A program made the translations under genes and the position numbers. The notes under the pieces were generated by a model, which ran no database searches, was not told the DNA's origin, and saw nothing but the letters and a program-made list of their open reading frames with translations. Positions 62,337-64,000 of a stretch of 64,000 nucleotides of DNA are shown one piece after another (the stretch's first letter is position 1; every line of letters starts with the position of its first letter). Where the stretch lies: assembly GCF_001659685.2 (NCBI RefSeq), contig NZ_LXYE02000038.1:124001-188000 (forward strand). The letters run 5' to 3'. Source of the stretch: Labilibacter marinus (GTDB lineage: Bacteria > Bacteroidota > Bacteroidia > Bacteroidales > Marinilabiliaceae).

Positions 62337-64000
62337 TTACTGAACTACAAATGACTTGACCTGCTCCTCTCCTTCTAAATATACCTTTAATACATAAAAA
62401 CCAACAGGTATATCTCCAACTTCTATTGGTATTTCCGATCCTATTAAATTAACCATATTTCCAGTTATCCTTCTTCCAATATAGTCATAGACCTCATAGC
62501 GATCAACAAACTTACCATTACTATTCAAAAATAAGGTATGGCCTTTAAGTGGTACAGGATAAATATAAACACTGCCTGCTTTATTTTCTGGGACTTGCGT
62601 ATCCTCATACACTACCATATCTGCTAAAACATCTAGCCATAGACTGTAGTTATTATATTCGTAAATTTCAGATGCATACGACCATCCATCCACATTATCA
62701 TACACTAACATTGAATTATGTTTATTATTATTACGAACAGAATAATAAACCGCTAAAGTATCTACAGGTGTGTCTTCATAGTTGATTTCATAACCCACAA
62801 AAAAGTTTCCTTCAACATTAATTGGTGTATCAAATTCGAAATAATGCACTTCCGAACTATCTTTATCACTATTACCTAACTCAGAAAATTGAATTCCTAC
62901 CTTTTTACTAATCAACACTTCAGGCTCTATATCTCCTTGCCACACACCTAAATTAAATGTTTGATTAGAACCCCACTTTACTTCACTCGGCGCAAAATAT
63001 ACTCCTTTTATTCTAGCCGATTTAATATCTGTAAACCGTTCGGCATAAATAGTGTTTTGAGAAGCATTATGTCCACTCAAGAATCCGCCTTCGGCAATTT
63101 CCGTACTAGTTGGCGTATCACCAAATTCAATATTGGATAGACGTTTAAATTTATTGCTTTCATATGGATCAACACCTTGTAAACTTTGATCTCCTGAATT
63201 AATAGGGTCTAACCACTCTTTAAAATGTTGATCCCATGATTTATAGAATTGCGTATAATAGTCATTAACTGGGTTGGTACAAATAGCTGCTCCGCCAGAT
63301 AAAGTACCCACAAACATATCATTGCCATCAAACAATGGCCCTCCTGAAGACCCTGGCTCCGTGGTAGAGGTAGTCCATTCTGAAACCTTCCAATGAACAT
63401 TATCTACCTGTGTATAAGGATAATTAGCTGGAATATTAAACGAAGAAGCTTCTATATCTCCATCGAAGGTGGCAATTTTTTTCACATCTCCCCATGGGTG
63501 ATGAATGGCTTTAAAAGGAGAAGGAGGAGCTGTACTTAAGGTCCAACCTGCTAAATAAGGTCTGTAATAGGAAGGTGGAGTATTATTCATTTCTAATAAA
63601 GCGATATCTAAATCATCTTCTAACACCCTTGGCACTCCTCCCGAAAGACTATGTCCATAATATCCTTCAATAATCTGAGCACATTGCGGAGTTTCATAAT
63701 TAAAGTGAACCAACGCCGTACTTCCTGTTTTATCCGGCCTAAAACAATGTGCTGCTGTTATTATATACTGCTTTTTTTCTGAGCCAGTGTTATTAATAAG
63801 AGTACCCGTACATAAGTCTGTACCGTTCATGATAACTCTAACTACAGCCCTCTTTATATTCATTTCCGTTCCTTCTTCATAGCAACTTATATCAACATCA
63901 CATTCCTGATCTGCCTCACCAAAATAATCACTTATTTTTAAATCATATATATTTAAATAATCATGATTAACAGCACCTATTAGTATTTCCGTTTCGCCTT
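62337..64000 (-). CDS. Trypsin-like (S1, lysyl-endopeptidase-type) secreted protease with T9SS sorting domain, 5' truncated
   Basis: The frame stays open past an internal ATG at 63863 to the window edge, so the N-terminal signal and pro-region are missing. Upstream codons read CDVDISCYEEGTEMN, the start of a mature lysyl-endopeptidase-like domain. Counting from that ATG, the triad is His39 (TAAHC), Asp86 (DDLDIALL) and Ser173 (GSSGGP, with Ser in place of the usual Asp before it). After the protease domain comes a beta-sandwich and a C-terminal type IX sorting domain (VYIYPVPLKGHTLFLNSNGK, YEVYDYIGRRI, FYVLKVY). It should be secreted or surface-attached. It converges on the DUF4465 gene across a terminator. 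Confidence 0.9.
   Translation of the reverse strand, partial: GETEILIGAVNHDYLNIYDLKISDYFGEADQECDVDISCYEEGTEMNIKRAVVRVIMNGTDLCTGTLINNTGSEKKQYIITAAHCFRPDKTGSTALVHFNYETPQCAQIIEGYYGHSLSGGVPRVLEDDLDIALLEMNNTPPSYYRPYLAGWTLSTAPPSPFKAIHHPWGDVKKIATFDGDIEASSFNIPANYPYTQVDNVHWKVSEWTTSTTEPGSSGGPLFDGNDMFVGTLSGGAAICTNPVNDYYTQFYKSWDQHFKEWLDPINSGDQSLQGVDPYESNKFKRLSNIEFGDTPTSTEIAEGGFLSGHNASQNTIYAERFTDIKSARIKGVYFAPSEVKWGSNQTFNLGVWQGDIEPEVLISKKVGIQFSELGNSDKDSSEVHYFEFDTPINVEGNFFVGYEINYEDTPVDTLAVYYSVRNNNKHNSMLVYDNVDGWSYASEIYEYNNYSLWLDVLADMVVYEDTQVPENKAGSVYIYPVPLKGHTLFLNSNGKFVDRYEVYDYIGRRITGNMVNLIGSEIPIEVGDIPVGFYVLKVYLEGEEQVKSFVVQ

Noticed and set aside
63861-63863. ATG taken as the start of the serine protease
   Set aside because: The frame continues open to the window edge and the upstream codons match the start of the mature protease domain.

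Overview
The window reads as a chromosomal segment of a marine, polysaccharide-degrading member of the Bacteroidota, probably Bacteroidales/Marinilabiliales-like. The placement is inferred from a SusC/SusD pair with an ECF sigma/FecR pair, lipoproteins with acidic residues after the lipobox, a C-terminal type IX secretion (T9SS) sorting domain, several promoters of the Bacteroidota type (TTG, about 20 bases, TAnnTTTG), low G+C, and sulfatases with red-algal galactan enzymes. No rRNA, tRNA, transposase, integrase or CRISPR array was seen. Both ends cut through genes: rarA on the left and a secreted serine protease on the right.

Left part (1-20 kb). After the rarA remnant comes a 21-bp minisatellite. 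Next is a divergent surface module: an outer-membrane barrel and a DUF4270 lipoprotein one way, a Kelch lipoprotein and a DUF4907 lipoprotein the other. An AraC regulator with pirin and YceI genes follows, then a methyl-accepting protein, an ankyrin lipoprotein, an exported TPR protein abutting a PIF1-type helicase that also carries TPRs, a PPP-family phosphatase divergent from a Gfo/Idh/MocA oxidoreductase, and a propeller-type sensor kinase with a stand-alone receiver.

Middle (20-30.4 kb). A GH16 lipoprotein with two nearly identical cadherin-like modules lies divergent from a putative envelope redox operon: a 25-residue membrane peptide, a NosR/NapH-like FMN/Fe-S membrane protein, a membrane-anchored nitroreductase, a DUF4437 cupin lipoprotein and a second nitroreductase. 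After it come small exported proteins of unknown role and an unknown barrel/lipoprotein pair.

Polysaccharide utilization locus (30.9-50.5 kb). SusD, SusC with an STN signalling domain, FecR anti-sigma and ECF sigma are followed by three S1-type sulfatases, a two-domain protein ending in a GH117 (3,6-anhydrogalactosidase) module, a second GH16 enzyme and two membrane-anchored TPR/LuxR-type regulators of SusR-like layout. The enzyme set points to a sulfated red-algal galactan of the agar/porphyran type. A plus-strand intrinsic terminator and promoter box in the fecR-susC gap suggest a cis-antisense small RNA opposite the susC leader.

Right part (50.5-64 kb). A mostly tight plus-strand cluster holds prmA, a 1494-residue exported protein of unknown function with a winged-helix-like segment, a DUF4097-like solenoid protein, an aminopeptidase P, a family 2 glycosyltransferase, a TlpA-like thioredoxin and a DUF4465 lipoprotein. 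It converges on a trypsin-like, T9SS-exported protease.
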